Assembly: GCA_046733475.1 (NCBI GenBank) | Contig: JBKPPF010000025.1 | Location: 1 to 18,742 of the forward strand | Origin: DATEOR01 sp046733475 | GTDB taxonomy: Bacteria > Actinomycetota > Thermoleophilia > Gaiellales > Gaiellaceae | Reading direction: 5' to 3' | DNA length: 18,742 nucleotides | In this document: one piece after another, positions 1 through 6,421 of the stretch | Numbering within the stretch: the first letter of the stretch is position 1 | Layout of the letters: every line of letters begins with the position of its first letter | Program-made: the position numbers and the translations under genes | Notes under the pieces: generated by a model | The model's database searches: none | What the model was told of the DNA's origin: nothing | The model's input: the letters and a program-made list of their open reading frames with translations, nothing else

Positions 1-65
1 CGCCCGTCGCAGTCGAGGAGCTGGTGGTCCAGCACGCCGAGGGCGAGATCGAGCTCTTCGCTCAC
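1..65 (-). CDS. Partial CDS at left edge, possibly a PRC-barrel-type protein
   Basis: Only the first 21 codons lie in the window. Reading leftwards from GTG at 65-63 gives MSEELDLALGVLDHQLLDCD followed by Gly, open to the edge. The GTG overlaps the TGA of the upstream transporter gene (GTGA, 65-62), the same coupling used at several other junctions here, which supports a real start. The stretch LDLALGVLDHQLLDCDG resembles the opening of small PRC-barrel-like proteins in actinobacteria, where an aspartate-glycine turn precedes the first strands. This resemblance is from memory and the fragment is too short to confirm. Its place as third gene of a metal-transporter operon would fit an accessory or regulatory role in transport. 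Confidence is fair that it is coding and low for the family. Confidence 0.5.
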   Translation of the reverse strand, partial: MSEELDLALGVLDHQLLDCDG

Positions 66-1285
66 GACTGCCCCACGTTGGTGAGGATCATCAGCGGGAT
101 CGCGGAGAGCGACACTCCGAGGATGATCACGAAGTAGCCGACACCGAGGACGTTCGCCAACCTCCCGTTCGCGTGCGTCCCCATGTAGGCCTTGTCGTTT
201 GCGACGAGCAGGATCGGGAGGTACGTGAGCGGCAGCGCGACCACGGAGAAGATGACGGCGTACTCCGTGAGCATCACCGGGTCGACGCCCGTCATCACGA
301 CCCCGAACGCGAGCACGAGGAGCACGAGCCACGTGAGCGTGAAGCGCGGCGCGCCCGCATTGCTGCGGTAGCGACCCCACTCCCAGCCCATGAACTGAGC
401 GAGGTTGTAGGCGCCTGCGAAGAGCGTGTCGATCGAGGCGCCGCCGACGGCGAAGAGGATGCCGATGAGGGCGAGTATGAGGCCGGCTGTACCGAGCGGA
501 ACCTGGGCGCCCATGGCGATGGTCCCGAGTGTCTCGGGCTCGATCCCCTCGGCGAGGAAGAGCGCACCGCCCGTGATCATGAGCGTGAAGGAGAGCGCGC
601 CGCCGAGCCCGTAGCCGATCATGGCGTTCAAGCGGTTGATCGGGAGATCCTTTGCCCCCCAGCCCTCTTCGATCGCGCCCGAGGAGTAGAAGTAGACCTC
701 GTACGGCGTCATCGCGGCTCCGAGAAGCCCGACGGCGAAGTAGAGGTAGAGGACGGGGTCGTTCGTGTTGATGTGCGGGACGAAGCCGTGCGCGACGGCT
801 CCCCAGTCCGGATGCAGCTTGACTGCTGCGACCGCGAAGACGAGCAGGCAGAGGCCTCCGTAGCCGAAGATGCGCTCGATCCAGTCGAACGAGATCGTCC
901 AGACGACGAGGGCGATGACGACGATTGCAACGAGGATCAGCCAGCGGTACGGGAGACCCGAGAGGAGCCGCAGGCAGATCGCCAGGCCGCCGATCTCGGC
1001 CGCGAGCGTCATCAAATTCACGATCTGAGCGGCGATCAGCGTCGTGAGGCCGCCCGAGAACCCCACCCGCTCACGGACCGCGTCGAACACGGCCTTCTCC
1101 GAGATCGCCGCAACGCGTCCGCACATCTCCGAATACACGATGATGCCGACGACGCCGATCACGACGACCCAGAGGAGCTCGTATCCGAAGGTTGCTCCGG
1201 CGGAGACGTTGAAGACGAGGTCGCCGATGTCGACGAAGCCGCCGATCGCCGCAAGGATGCCGAGCGCGATCTGGAAGATCTTCAT
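62..1285 (-). CDS. NRAMP-related divalent metal transporter
   Basis: A 407-aa multi-pass membrane protein of the NRAMP/SLC11 superfamily, with about 11 hydrophobic segments. Segment 1 carries D19-I-G-D22 where classical NRAMP transporters have DPGN. Segment 2 has EMCGRVAAISEK and segment 3 has AEIGGLA, both close to family patterns. Segment 6 has AAMTPYEVYF (M192, P194, Y195, E196) where classical members have a Met-Pro-His motif. The metal-site Asp and Met are therefore kept, but the Asn is Asp and the His is Tyr. This points to a divergent NRAMP-related branch with uncertain metal preference (Mn, Fe or Mg are possible). I chose ATG 1285 because it opens directly into segment 1 and overlaps the upstream stop (ATGA, 1285-1282); the frame upstream reads as arginine-rich noise. 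It is the second gene of a coupled minus-strand operon. Confidence 0.88.
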   Translation of the reverse strand: MKIFQIALGILAAIGGFVDIGDLVFNVSAGATFGYELLWVVVIGVVGIIVYSEMCGRVAAISEKAVFDAVRERVGFSGGLTTLIAAQIVNLMTLAAEIGGLAICLRLLSGLPYRWLILVAIVVIALVVWTISFDWIERIFGYGGLCLLVFAVAAVKLHPDWGAVAHGFVPHINTNDPVLYLYFAVGLLGAAMTPYEVYFYSSGAIEEGWGAKDLPINRLNAMIGYGLGGALSFTLMITGGALFLAEGIEPETLGTIAMGAQVPLGTAGLILALIGILFAVGGASIDTLFAGAYNLAQFMGWEWGRYRSNAGAPRFTLTWLVLLVLAFGVVMTGVDPVMLTEYAVIFSVVALPLTYLPILLVANDKAYMGTHANGRLANVLGVGYFVIILGVSLSAIPLMILTNVGQS

Positions 1286-1668
1286 GCGCAGCCGCCTTCC
1301 TGCTCCAGCCGCCCCTTGAGCTCTGCGGCGCTGTCGGCGTCGTTGGCTTCGAGCTCGTGGAGGAGGTCGGCGACGCGCCCCGCCTTCTCGGCCTCCTTGC
1401 GGACGGCGCTCTCGATGCCCGGGGTGGTGGGCCGCTGCGAGAGCGCATCCTCGAAGTTCGAGGCGCGGGTCGCGAGCTCGCCGGCGTGAATGCGGGTGAA
1501 CGGCTCCGTGGTCGCTCCGTCGACGACCTGGTGCGCGAGAAGCGCACCTTCGCAGGCGAGCGAGTCGATCGTCTCCGAGTCGTTGTCGAGCGCATGCTGG
1601 TCGACCGTGCCCCCGTTGCAGGCGGGGATCAGGAGCGCGATCAGGAGGAGTAACGTCGCCCACCGCAT
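1282..1668 (-). CDS. Small putative lipoprotein, function unknown
   Basis: A 128-aa protein starting MRWATLLLLIALLIPACNGG. A short basic N-terminus, a leucine/isoleucine core and a lipobox-like IPA-C (Cys17) are seen, so it is probably a lipid-anchored extracytoplasmic protein. The rest is acidic and helical in character (HALDNDSETIDSLACEG, then a charged Ala/Glu/Leu-rich stretch, possibly coiled coil) and ends with CA. I recognise no family. It is the first gene of the operon and its TGA overlaps the transporter ATG by 4 bases, so translation is probably coupled. A role as a surface accessory to metal uptake is inference. ATG 1668 is chosen because the signal peptide starts there; the frame continues upstream without coding character. 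Confidence 0.72.
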   Translation of the reverse strand: MRWATLLLLIALLIPACNGGTVDQHALDNDSETIDSLACEGALLAHQVVDGATTEPFTRIHAGELATRASNFEDALSQRPTTPGIESAVRKEAEKAGRVADLLHELEANDADSAAELKGRLEQEGGCA

Positions 1669-1680
1669 GGCCCGCTGACT

Positions 1681-1715
1681 ACCCGGCTTTTTCCGGCGGT
1701 AAGCCCGGGCCGGGT
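1681..1715. repeat. Inverted repeat in a divergent promoter region
   Basis: Arms ACCCGGC (1681-1687) and GCCGGGT (1709-1715) are perfect complements around a 21-nt loop. They lie between the divergent lipoprotein (start 1668) and amine oxidase (start 1729) genes. They could form an operator or RNA stem, but with GC-rich arms at this base composition chance is also plausible. Confidence 0.25.
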
Positions 1716-1720
1716 AAATT
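1715..1720 (+). promoter_or_regulatory. Candidate -10 element, amine oxidase (leaderless)
   Basis: TAAATT ends 8 nt before GTG 1729, and no Shine-Dalgarno-like sequence lies between. A transcript would start at or next to the start codon. No clear -35 is seen. Confidence 0.4.
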
Positions 1721-1728
1721 CGTCTTTC

Positions 1729-3009
1729 GTGTTCGACGTCGTCGTCATCGGCGGTGGGTTTGCGGGCGTCACGACCGCCCGCGAAACGACCCTGGGCGGG
1801 GCCTCCACGCTCCTCCTCGAGGCGCGCGACCGGCTGGGGGGCCGCACATGGACGCACCGCTGGAACGACACCGACGTCGAGCTCGGCGGCGGTTGGGTGC
1901 ACTGGCATCAGCCGCACGTCTGGGCGGAGATCACGCGGTCAGGGCTCCGCGTCGAGCTCGGGGAGGACGCGCAGGTCTCGAGCTGGTTTGTGGGTAACGA
2001 ACGGCGCTCAGGGCCGATCGCGGAGCGAGATGCGATTGCCGAGCGCGGCTGGGACCAGTTCGTGGACGGCGTCGAGGAGGCGCTTCCGCTTCCCCACGAC
2101 CCGCTCCTCTCGGGCGACAAGCTGGCGCGCTTCGACCGGCAGACGATCGCGGAGCGCATCGACGAGCTCGAGCTCGTCGAGGAGGAGCGCGACGTCCTCT
2201 GGGCCGAGCTCGAGTCACTCGCGCACGGGCACCTGGACGACGCGGGCGCGGTCGCGGTGCTTCGCTGGCACGCGCTCTCGGGCGGCAGCCTTGCGCTCAC
2301 CCAGCAGACAGGGGGACGCATCACCTTCCTCGACGGCACGCAGAGCCTCGTGCAGGCGATCTGGACGAAAGCGCCCTACGAGACGCGCCTGGAAACGCCG
2401 GTAGCTTCGGTTACGCAGGGGGACGGCCACGCAGAGGTGCACACGCGCTCGGGCGAGACCATCGAGGCCGGGAAGGTCGTGGTGGCAGTGCCGCTGAACG
2501 CGCTCGGCGGGATCGAGTTCGACCCGCCGCTTTCCGAGAGGAAGCGCGCCGCGGTCGAGCTCGGCCAGGCCTCGCGCGGTGTCAAGATCTTCATCCACGC
2601 GCGCGGCGAGCCCGTGTTCACGAACGGGATCAGGCCCGGGCACCCATTCGGCTACCTCGACACCGAGATCATCTACCCCGACGGGACGCAGCTCATGATC
2701 GGCTTCGGCTACGACCAGCAGATCTGCGACGCGTCGGATCTCCAGGGGGTGCAGCGGCAGCTCGACGACATCATCCCCGGCTACGAGGCGATTGCGGCGT
2801 ATGCGCACGATTGGCTTGCGGACGAGTTCTCGCGCGGCACGTGGGCGATCCACCGGCCGGGCTGGTACACGGACTACCACGCCGAGATGCAGCGTCCAGA
2901 GGGCAACGTCCTCCTCGCCGGCAGCGACTTCGCGAACGGCTGGGCCGGGTTCATGGACGGGGCCATCGAGTCGGCGCTCAAGGCGGGCGCATGGGCGCTG
3001 CAGGAATAG
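1729..3009 (+). CDS. FAD-dependent amine oxidase (flavin monoamine oxidase family)
   Basis: A 426-aa flavoenzyme. The N-terminus has the dinucleotide-binding GGGFAG (residues 8-13) after a hydrophobic strand, with the ribose-binding acidic residue E31 in LLLEARDRLGGRT, where the GGR motif (37-39) typical of amine oxidases follows. A C-terminal FAD-contact segment reads LLAGSDFANGWAGFMDGAIE. Members oxidise amines to aldehydes or ketones with release of H2O2 and ammonia; the substrate here cannot be told. Length fits the family. GTG 1729 begins right at the first strand, and a TAAATT hexamer 8 nt upstream suggests a leaderless mRNA. No signal peptide is seen, so it is probably cytoplasmic. The acetyltransferase gene begins inside its last codons, so the two are likely cotranscribed. 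Confidence 0.9.
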   Translation: MFDVVVIGGGFAGVTTARETTLGGASTLLLEARDRLGGRTWTHRWNDTDVELGGGWVHWHQPHVWAEITRSGLRVELGEDAQVSSWFVGNERRSGPIAERDAIAERGWDQFVDGVEEALPLPHDPLLSGDKLARFDRQTIAERIDELELVEEERDVLWAELESLAHGHLDDAGAVAVLRWHALSGGSLALTQQTGGRITFLDGTQSLVQAIWTKAPYETRLETPVASVTQGDGHAEVHTRSGETIEAGKVVVAVPLNALGGIEFDPPLSERKRAAVELGQASRGVKIFIHARGEPVFTNGIRPGHPFGYLDTEIIYPDGTQLMIGFGYDQQICDASDLQGVQRQLDDIIPGYEAIAAYAHDWLADEFSRGTWAIHRPGWYTDYHAEMQRPEGNVLLAGSDFANGWAGFMDGAIESALKAGAWALQE

Positions 3010-3503
3010 CGACGGCGATCATCGCCACCGAGCGCCTCGTGCTCGTGCCGCTCCAGGCCGAGGACGCGGACGAGCTCTGCGAGGTCCTCGACGACGATCG
3101 CCTGCACGAGTTCACCGGCGATCGACTGTCCTCGGTCACCGAGCTCCACAATCGCTTCGTTCTCCTTGCCGCGGGCTCTCCGCGTGACGGCGAGGATTGG
3201 CTGAACTGGGTGGTGCGTCGCCGTCTCGACTCACAGGCTCTCGGCACGGTGCAGGTGACGGTGCGATCAGTGGGGGAGAGACAGGTGGCTCGCCTCGGCT
3301 GGATGATCGGGATTCCATGGCAGGGCAAGGGCTATGCCTCGGAGGCCGCGGTCGCGCTCGTCGAGTGGGTGCAGCGGCAGGGCGTGGACGAAATCGGAGC
3401 CAACATCCACCCGGGGCACCGGGCGTCCGAGATCGTCGCCGAGCGCGCCGGGCTCAGGCAGACGGAGGAAGAATTCGAAGGCGAGCGCGTGTGGCGCGCA
3501 TGA
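2991..3503 (+). CDS. GNAT family N-acetyltransferase
   Basis: A 170-aa protein of the GCN5-related N-acetyltransferase fold, RimJ/RimL-like subgroup. It shows the typical opening IATERLVLVPLQAEDADEL, a central LGWMIGIPWQGKGYASEA with the acetyl-CoA pyrophosphate loop QGKGYA (111-116), and a final ANIHPGHRASEIVAERAGL resembling the HxxNxxSxxVxEKxGF region, with His where Asn is usual. It would move an acetyl group from acetyl-CoA to an amine; the acceptor is unknown. ATG 2991 lies inside the end of the amine oxidase gene (19-base overlap) and is the only in-frame ATG near the family N-terminus. Pairing with an amine oxidase could mean amine metabolism, but this is inference. Confidence 0.87.
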   Translation: MGAAGIATAIIATERLVLVPLQAEDADELCEVLDDDRLHEFTGDRLSSVTELHNRFVLLAAGSPRDGEDWLNWVVRRRLDSQALGTVQVTVRSVGERQVARLGWMIGIPWQGKGYASEAAVALVEWVQRQGVDEIGANIHPGHRASEIVAERAGLRQTEEEFEGERVWRA

Positions 3504-3506
3504 CTC

Positions 3507-3529
3507 CCAAGTAACAGACTGTTACTTGG
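3507..3529. promoter_or_regulatory. Perfect 23-bp palindrome upstream of VOC gene (operator-like)
   Basis: Two perfect 11-bp arms (CCAAGTAACAG and CTGTTACTTGG) flank a single central A at 3518. The core AGTAACAG-A-CTGTTACT has the size and symmetry of a TetR-family operator, although no regulator is encoded here. It sits 3 bases after the acetyltransferase stop and 19 bases before the VOC start. It is AT-rich compared with its surroundings. A 22-bp part of it, 3510-3531, recurs exactly at 3937-3958. Confidence 0.75.
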
Positions 3530-3531
3530 CG
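3510..3531 (+). repeat. Direct repeat copy 1 flanking VOC gene
   Basis: This 22-bp stretch starts AGTAACAGACTGTTACT and ends TGGCG. It is identical to 3937-3958, at a distance of 427 bp, and the two copies enclose the VOC gene and its ribosome site. Confidence 0.9.
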
Positions 3532-3536
3532 AATTC

Positions 3537-3544
3537 AAGGAGGG
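3537..3544 (+). promoter_or_regulatory. Strong Shine-Dalgarno, VOC gene
   Basis: AAGGAGGG lies 4 nt before GTG 3549 and fixes that start. It is the most consensus-like ribosome site in the window, where many genes have none. Confidence 0.75.
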
Positions 3545-3548
3545 TTTC

Positions 3549-3938
3549 GTGCTCGTTGATGCAGAGATTGCCGCGATCGTTCCGGTGTCCGATGTGGACA
3601 AGGCTGTCGACTTCTACGGGGGTGTCCTCGGCCTCGAGCTCCAGATGCGTCGAGACGACCTGTCCAAGAACCGGGAGGCCGAGTTCCGCGCCGGCGATGG
3701 CACCCTCGTCGTCTACGAGAGCGTCGCCGCCGGTCAGAGCAAGGGCACTTTGGCCGCTTTCCGCGTGTCCGACCTCGAAGCAGTCGTGGCCGGGCTCCGT
3801 GAGCGCGGCGTCGCCTTCGAGGAGTACGACCTCCCTGAGCTGAAGACGGAGAACGGCATCGCCTCGATCGGCGACCTGCGAGCCTCGTGGGCGCGCGACC
3901 CCGACGGCAACATCATCGCCTTCGAACAGAGGACTTAG
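3549..3938 (+). CDS. VOC superfamily protein (glyoxalase/bleomycin-resistance fold)
   Basis: A 129-aa single-domain protein. It has two beta-alpha-beta-beta-beta modules: IAAIVPVSDVDKAVDFYGGVLGLEL at the N-terminus and LAAFRVSDLEAVVAGLRERGVAFEEYD in the second half, closing with WARDPDGNIIAFEQ, the standard VOC ending with a possible metal-binding Glu126. The usual His of the first strand is absent, so metal binding and activity are uncertain. Members range from isomerases and dioxygenases to drug-binding resistance proteins; I cannot choose. The start is set by a strong Shine-Dalgarno. By eye its codon use is somewhat less GC-rich than its neighbours. It is bracketed by identical 22-bp palindromic repeats, the second beginning within its stop codon, suggesting that it moved or is regulated as a unit. 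Confidence 0.87.
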   Translation: MLVDAEIAAIVPVSDVDKAVDFYGGVLGLELQMRRDDLSKNREAEFRAGDGTLVVYESVAAGQSKGTLAAFRVSDLEAVVAGLRERGVAFEEYDLPELKTENGIASIGDLRASWARDPDGNIIAFEQRT

Positions 3939-3958
3939 TAACAGACTGTTACTTGGCG
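3937..3958 (+). repeat. Direct repeat copy 2 flanking VOC gene
   Basis: Identical over 22 bp to 3510-3531. The VOC stop codon TAG (3936-3938) supplies its first two bases. Here the palindrome is reduced to 8-bp arms (3937-3944 and 3946-3953), because the left flank CCA is replaced by coding sequence. It lies between the convergent VOC and SMP-30 genes, an unusual place for an operator. As RNA it could form a short stem with a 3-nt loop. Confidence 0.9.
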
Positions 3959-3962
3959 TGTC

Positions 3963-4787
3963 TCACGCGTATTCGAAGGCAGAAAGGTAGCGGTCGCCGA
4001 TGTTGGCGGCGACGAGGCGGTTCGTCCCCGGGACGAAGGCGATGTTGGTCGGCTGGTTGAGGGCGACGCGGAGCGGGTCGTTGACGACCGTCGTCAGCTC
4101 ACCTTCGGCCTCCACTCGCAGGACCGCGTCCGGTGACCAGAAGGAGATGAGCAGCTGGCCCTCGTCGTCGTACAGCAGCCCGTCCGGCACGGTGCCGGGA
4201 AGCTCGACGAGCACGCGCCGGTCCGACAACGAGCCATCGGCGCCGAGCGAGAGGACGCTTATGCCTGGAAGCGTCGACTCGACCACAGCGACCTCGCTTC
4301 CGTCCGGGGAGACGCAGAGGCCGTTCGGGTAGGCGGCGCAGGTCGTGTCCACCACGCGCGTCGACCCGTCCGGCCCAACCGCATAGATGCAGCCGTCGTC
4401 TCCACCCCAGTTCCCCGAATCCGAGAAGAGGAGCTCACCGCTCGGCAGGAAGGCGAGGTCGTTCGGAAGCAGAGCCGTTCGGTCCGCGCTTCCGGCCGAT
4501 ATTCGCTCGACCTCTCCCTGGGAGTCGATCCGGTAGATCCCCGGGTCGGAGACGTCGGCGCAGTAGCAGGCGCCCTCGGGTCCGAGCGCGAAGCCGTACG
4601 TCCGCCCCGGGGTGCGCGCGACGATCTCGGGCTCGCCGTCGAGGCGGCCGCGGTACACCTGCCCCTCCTCGCCGCCGCACCAGACCGTCCCGTCCTCCTC
4701 GAACGCGAGGTCTTCGACGTGATCCACGAGGCCGAACCAGACGGGCTCGACGGCCTCGACCGGGATGAGGGGGACGCCGAGCCGCAA
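3963..4787 (-). CDS. SMP-30/gluconolactonase/LRE family beta-propeller protein
   Basis: A 274-aa six-bladed beta-propeller of the SMP-30/gluconolactonase family. The four expected metal ligands are visible: E25 in HVEDLAF, N109 in LPNDLAFLPSGELLFSDSG, N155 in YPNGLCVSPDG, and D202 in VPDGLLYDDEG. Members hydrolyse sugar lactones or other lactones and esters using a divalent cation; the substrate is unknown. No signal peptide is seen. The start is TTG 4787: no in-frame ATG or GTG lies near, the protein begins a little before the first blade, and a TAGGCT hexamer sits 8 nt upstream, so a leaderless TTG start is likely. It is transcribed alone and converges on the VOC gene. Confidence 0.86.
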   Translation of the reverse strand: MRLGVPLIPVEAVEPVWFGLVDHVEDLAFEEDGTVWCGGEEGQVYRGRLDGEPEIVARTPGRTYGFALGPEGACYCADVSDPGIYRIDSQGEVERISAGSADRTALLPNDLAFLPSGELLFSDSGNWGGDDGCIYAVGPDGSTRVVDTTCAAYPNGLCVSPDGSEVAVVESTLPGISVLSLGADGSLSDRRVLVELPGTVPDGLLYDDEGQLLISFWSPDAVLRVEAEGELTTVVNDPLRVALNQPTNIAFVPGTNRLVAANIGDRYLSAFEYA

Positions 4788-4795
4788 TGTGGAAG

Positions 4796-4801
4796 AGCCT
4801 A
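4796..4801 (-). promoter_or_regulatory. Candidate -10 element, SMP-30 gene (leaderless)
   Basis: TAGGCT on the minus strand ends 8 nt before TTG 4787. The same hexamer precedes hemE. No Shine-Dalgarno is present. Confidence 0.4.
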
Positions 4802-4825
4802 TGCCGTCCGTGCGCTTAAACGCGA

Positions 4826-4850
4826 ACGGCGCCGGATAGTCCGGCGCCGT
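4826..4850 (-). terminator. GC-rich hairpin after the DUF892 gene
   Basis: Perfect 11-bp arms ACGGCGCCGGA and TCCGGCGCCGT flank a 3-nt loop. The hairpin starts 16 bases past the stop of the minus-strand DUF892 gene. After the stem the minus strand runs TCGCGTTTAAG, with no real U-tract, as is common for actinobacterial terminators. It lies upstream of the SMP-30 promoter and would insulate the two genes. Confidence 0.65.
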
Positions 4851-4866
4851 CCTGGAAGAGCCGACT

Positions 4867-5370
4867 TTACGAGGTCGCGGCGGTCTTCATCTCGTCGCGG
4901 AGCTTCTTCGCGACGCTTTCCACGTCGCTAAGCGCCTCCCGCTCTTCCTTGAGGTTTTCCTCGAGCAGGCCGACCGCCTCGCTCTCGCCAAGCGCACGCG
5001 CCATCTCGATGAGACCGCTGTAGGCAGCAATCTCGTAATGCTCGGTGCGCGCGGCCGCGCCGGTGTCGACGATGTCGATCAGCGACTCGCTCACCTCGCC
5101 AATCATCTCGTCGTGCTCCTTCTTCAGCCCCTCGAACCCGAGGCACTTCTCCGTCTCGGACTGCTCGCCCATCGAGTCGAAGATCTGCTCGAGATTCGTG
5201 ATGTGGCCTCGCGTCTGATCCAGGTGCCGCTCGAGACCCTTGCGGAAGTCCGCGTCCTGAACCTCCTGGATGAGCTTCGGCAGGACCTCTTCGGTGAGCT
5301 TCTGCTCGACGAACAGGATGTCGCCGAGCTCGTGCAGAAAGAGATCCCGCGGTGTGGTGATGTCTGCCAT
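4867..5370 (-). CDS. DUF892 / YciE-YciF ferritin-like protein
   Basis: A 167-aa all-helical protein of the DUF892 family (YciF/YciE type). The opening TPRDLFLHELGDILFVEQKLTEEVLPKL is diagnostic, with E22 in the first helix. Further carboxylate and histidine pairs follow in LERHLDQTRGHITNLEQIF (E47, H49, H56) and ARTEHYEIAAYSGLIEMA (E110, E113), in the pattern of a diiron four-helix bundle. Family members are linked to stress and stationary phase; the biochemical role is not established. ATG 5370 has a good AGGGGG site about 4 nt upstream. It is divergent from the arginase-family gene and followed by a strong hairpin, so it is probably a single-gene transcript. Confidence 0.9.
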   Translation of the reverse strand: MADITTPRDLFLHELGDILFVEQKLTEEVLPKLIQEVQDADFRKGLERHLDQTRGHITNLEQIFDSMGEQSETEKCLGFEGLKKEHDEMIGEVSESLIDIVDTGAAARTEHYEIAAYSGLIEMARALGESEAVGLLEENLKEEREALSDVESVAKKLRDEMKTAATS

Positions 5371-5443
5371 CTGACCCCCTCGAATCGGTTTGCAAGGGAG
5401 CGGATACCCGCGCGCGTCGCCGGCAAACTGGGAGAATCGCGCC

Positions 5444-6421
5444 GTGCTCGACCCCCTCGCACGCTGGCGGCGCTACGGAGAGAAGCCTGACTTCGCCGGC
5501 CTCCTCACGTATGGAGGACAGCCCTACACGGAGGATCCGGCGGAGCTCGCCGGAGCCGACGTGGCCATCGTGGGCGCGCCCACCGACGACCTCGTCTCCG
5601 ATCGGCCGGGCACGCGGTACGGGCCGCGCGCGATCCGCGCGGCGAGCTGCCCGCCGGGACCTCACCTCGAGACCGGCGTCGATGCGCTCGAGGAGCTTCG
5701 GGTCGTCGACTTCGGCGACGCGCCCGTTCTCCCGGCCGACGCAGTCGCCTCCCAGAAGGCGATCGAGGAGACCGTCGCCCAGGTCGTCTCCGCGAGCGTC
5801 GTTCCCCTGATCCTCGGCGGCGATCACTCGATCACCGAGCCCGATGTCCGCGCCTGCGCCGCGGGCGGCCCAGTCGGACTCGTCCACTTCGACACGCACA
5901 CGGACACGGGAACCGAGGTCTTCGGCGTCGAGCTCTCGCACGGGACGCCGATGTACAAGCTCGTCGAAGCGGGCCTTGTCGACCCGAAGCGATACGTGCA
6001 GATAGGGCTACGTGGCTATTGGCCGGGCGAGAAGGAGTTCACCTGGCAGCGCGAGCGCGGGATCCGGAGCTTCTTCATGCACGACGTCCGCGAGCGCGGG
6101 ATCAGGGCGGTCGTCGAGGACGCGCTCGGCGGGCTGGGGCCCGGGCCCGTCTTTCTGACCGTGGACATCGACGTCCTCGACCCAGCCTTCGCGCCCGGCA
6201 CGGGAACGCCCGAGCCCGGGGGCATGACCACCGAGGATCTTCTTTGGGCCTGCCGGGAGATCGCGTCGCGCATCGAGCTTGTCGGTGCTGATGTCGTCGA
6301 GGTGATCCCGACCGCGGTCGGGTCAGCTGACATCACGGCGCTCGCAGCCGACCGGATCGTCCGCGAGATCCTTACCGGTCTCGTGCTCGCCCGGAGGGCC
6401 GCTAGCCTGTCGTCCGAGTGA
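5444..6421 (+). CDS. Arginase/agmatinase/formimidoylglutamase (ureohydrolase) family enzyme
   Basis: A 325-aa ureohydrolase-fold enzyme. All six expected binuclear manganese ligands are present: H128 in LILGGDHSI, D150/H152/D154 in HFDTHTDTG (Thr replaces the usual Ala of FDAHxD), and D241/D243 in TVDIDVLDPAFAPGTGTPEPGG. The family hydrolyses guanidino or formimino groups such as arginine, agmatine or guanidinobutyrate; the sequence is most like agmatinase-type members, but the substrate is not fixed by what I can see. GTG 5444 (MLDPLARWRRYG) is chosen with GGGAGAA about 7 nt upstream. The frame extends 18 codons further to an ATG, but that part lacks a ribosome site. Its TGA overlaps the GTG of the methyltransferase by 4 bases. 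Confidence 0.88.
   Translation: MLDPLARWRRYGEKPDFAGLLTYGGQPYTEDPAELAGADVAIVGAPTDDLVSDRPGTRYGPRAIRAASCPPGPHLETGVDALEELRVVDFGDAPVLPADAVASQKAIEETVAQVVSASVVPLILGGDHSITEPDVRACAAGGPVGLVHFDTHTDTGTEVFGVELSHGTPMYKLVEAGLVDPKRYVQIGLRGYWPGEKEFTWQRERGIRSFFMHDVRERGIRAVVEDALGGLGPGPVFLTVDIDVLDPAFAPGTGTPEPGGMTTEDLLWACREIASRIELVGADVVEVIPTAVGSADITALAADRIVREILTGLVLARRAASLSSE

Noticed and set aside
173..1489. Long plus-strand open frame (438 codons) opposite the transporter and lipoprotein
   Set aside because: Its product is dominated by Arg, Glu, Asp and Ala with no domain, typical of a complementary frame in high-GC coding DNA. The minus strand encodes a recognisable membrane protein.
3937..3958. Second palindrome as a bidirectional terminator for VOC and SMP-30
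   Set aside because: The stem is AT-rich and short, with a 3-nt loop and no U-tract. Exact identity with the copy upstream of VOC argues for a repeat or protein-binding role instead.
5390..5443. Upstream extension of the ureohydrolase to ATG 5390
   Set aside because: The extra 18 residues have no family match, the ATG lacks a ribosome site, and GTG 5444 has GGGAGAA at a good distance.
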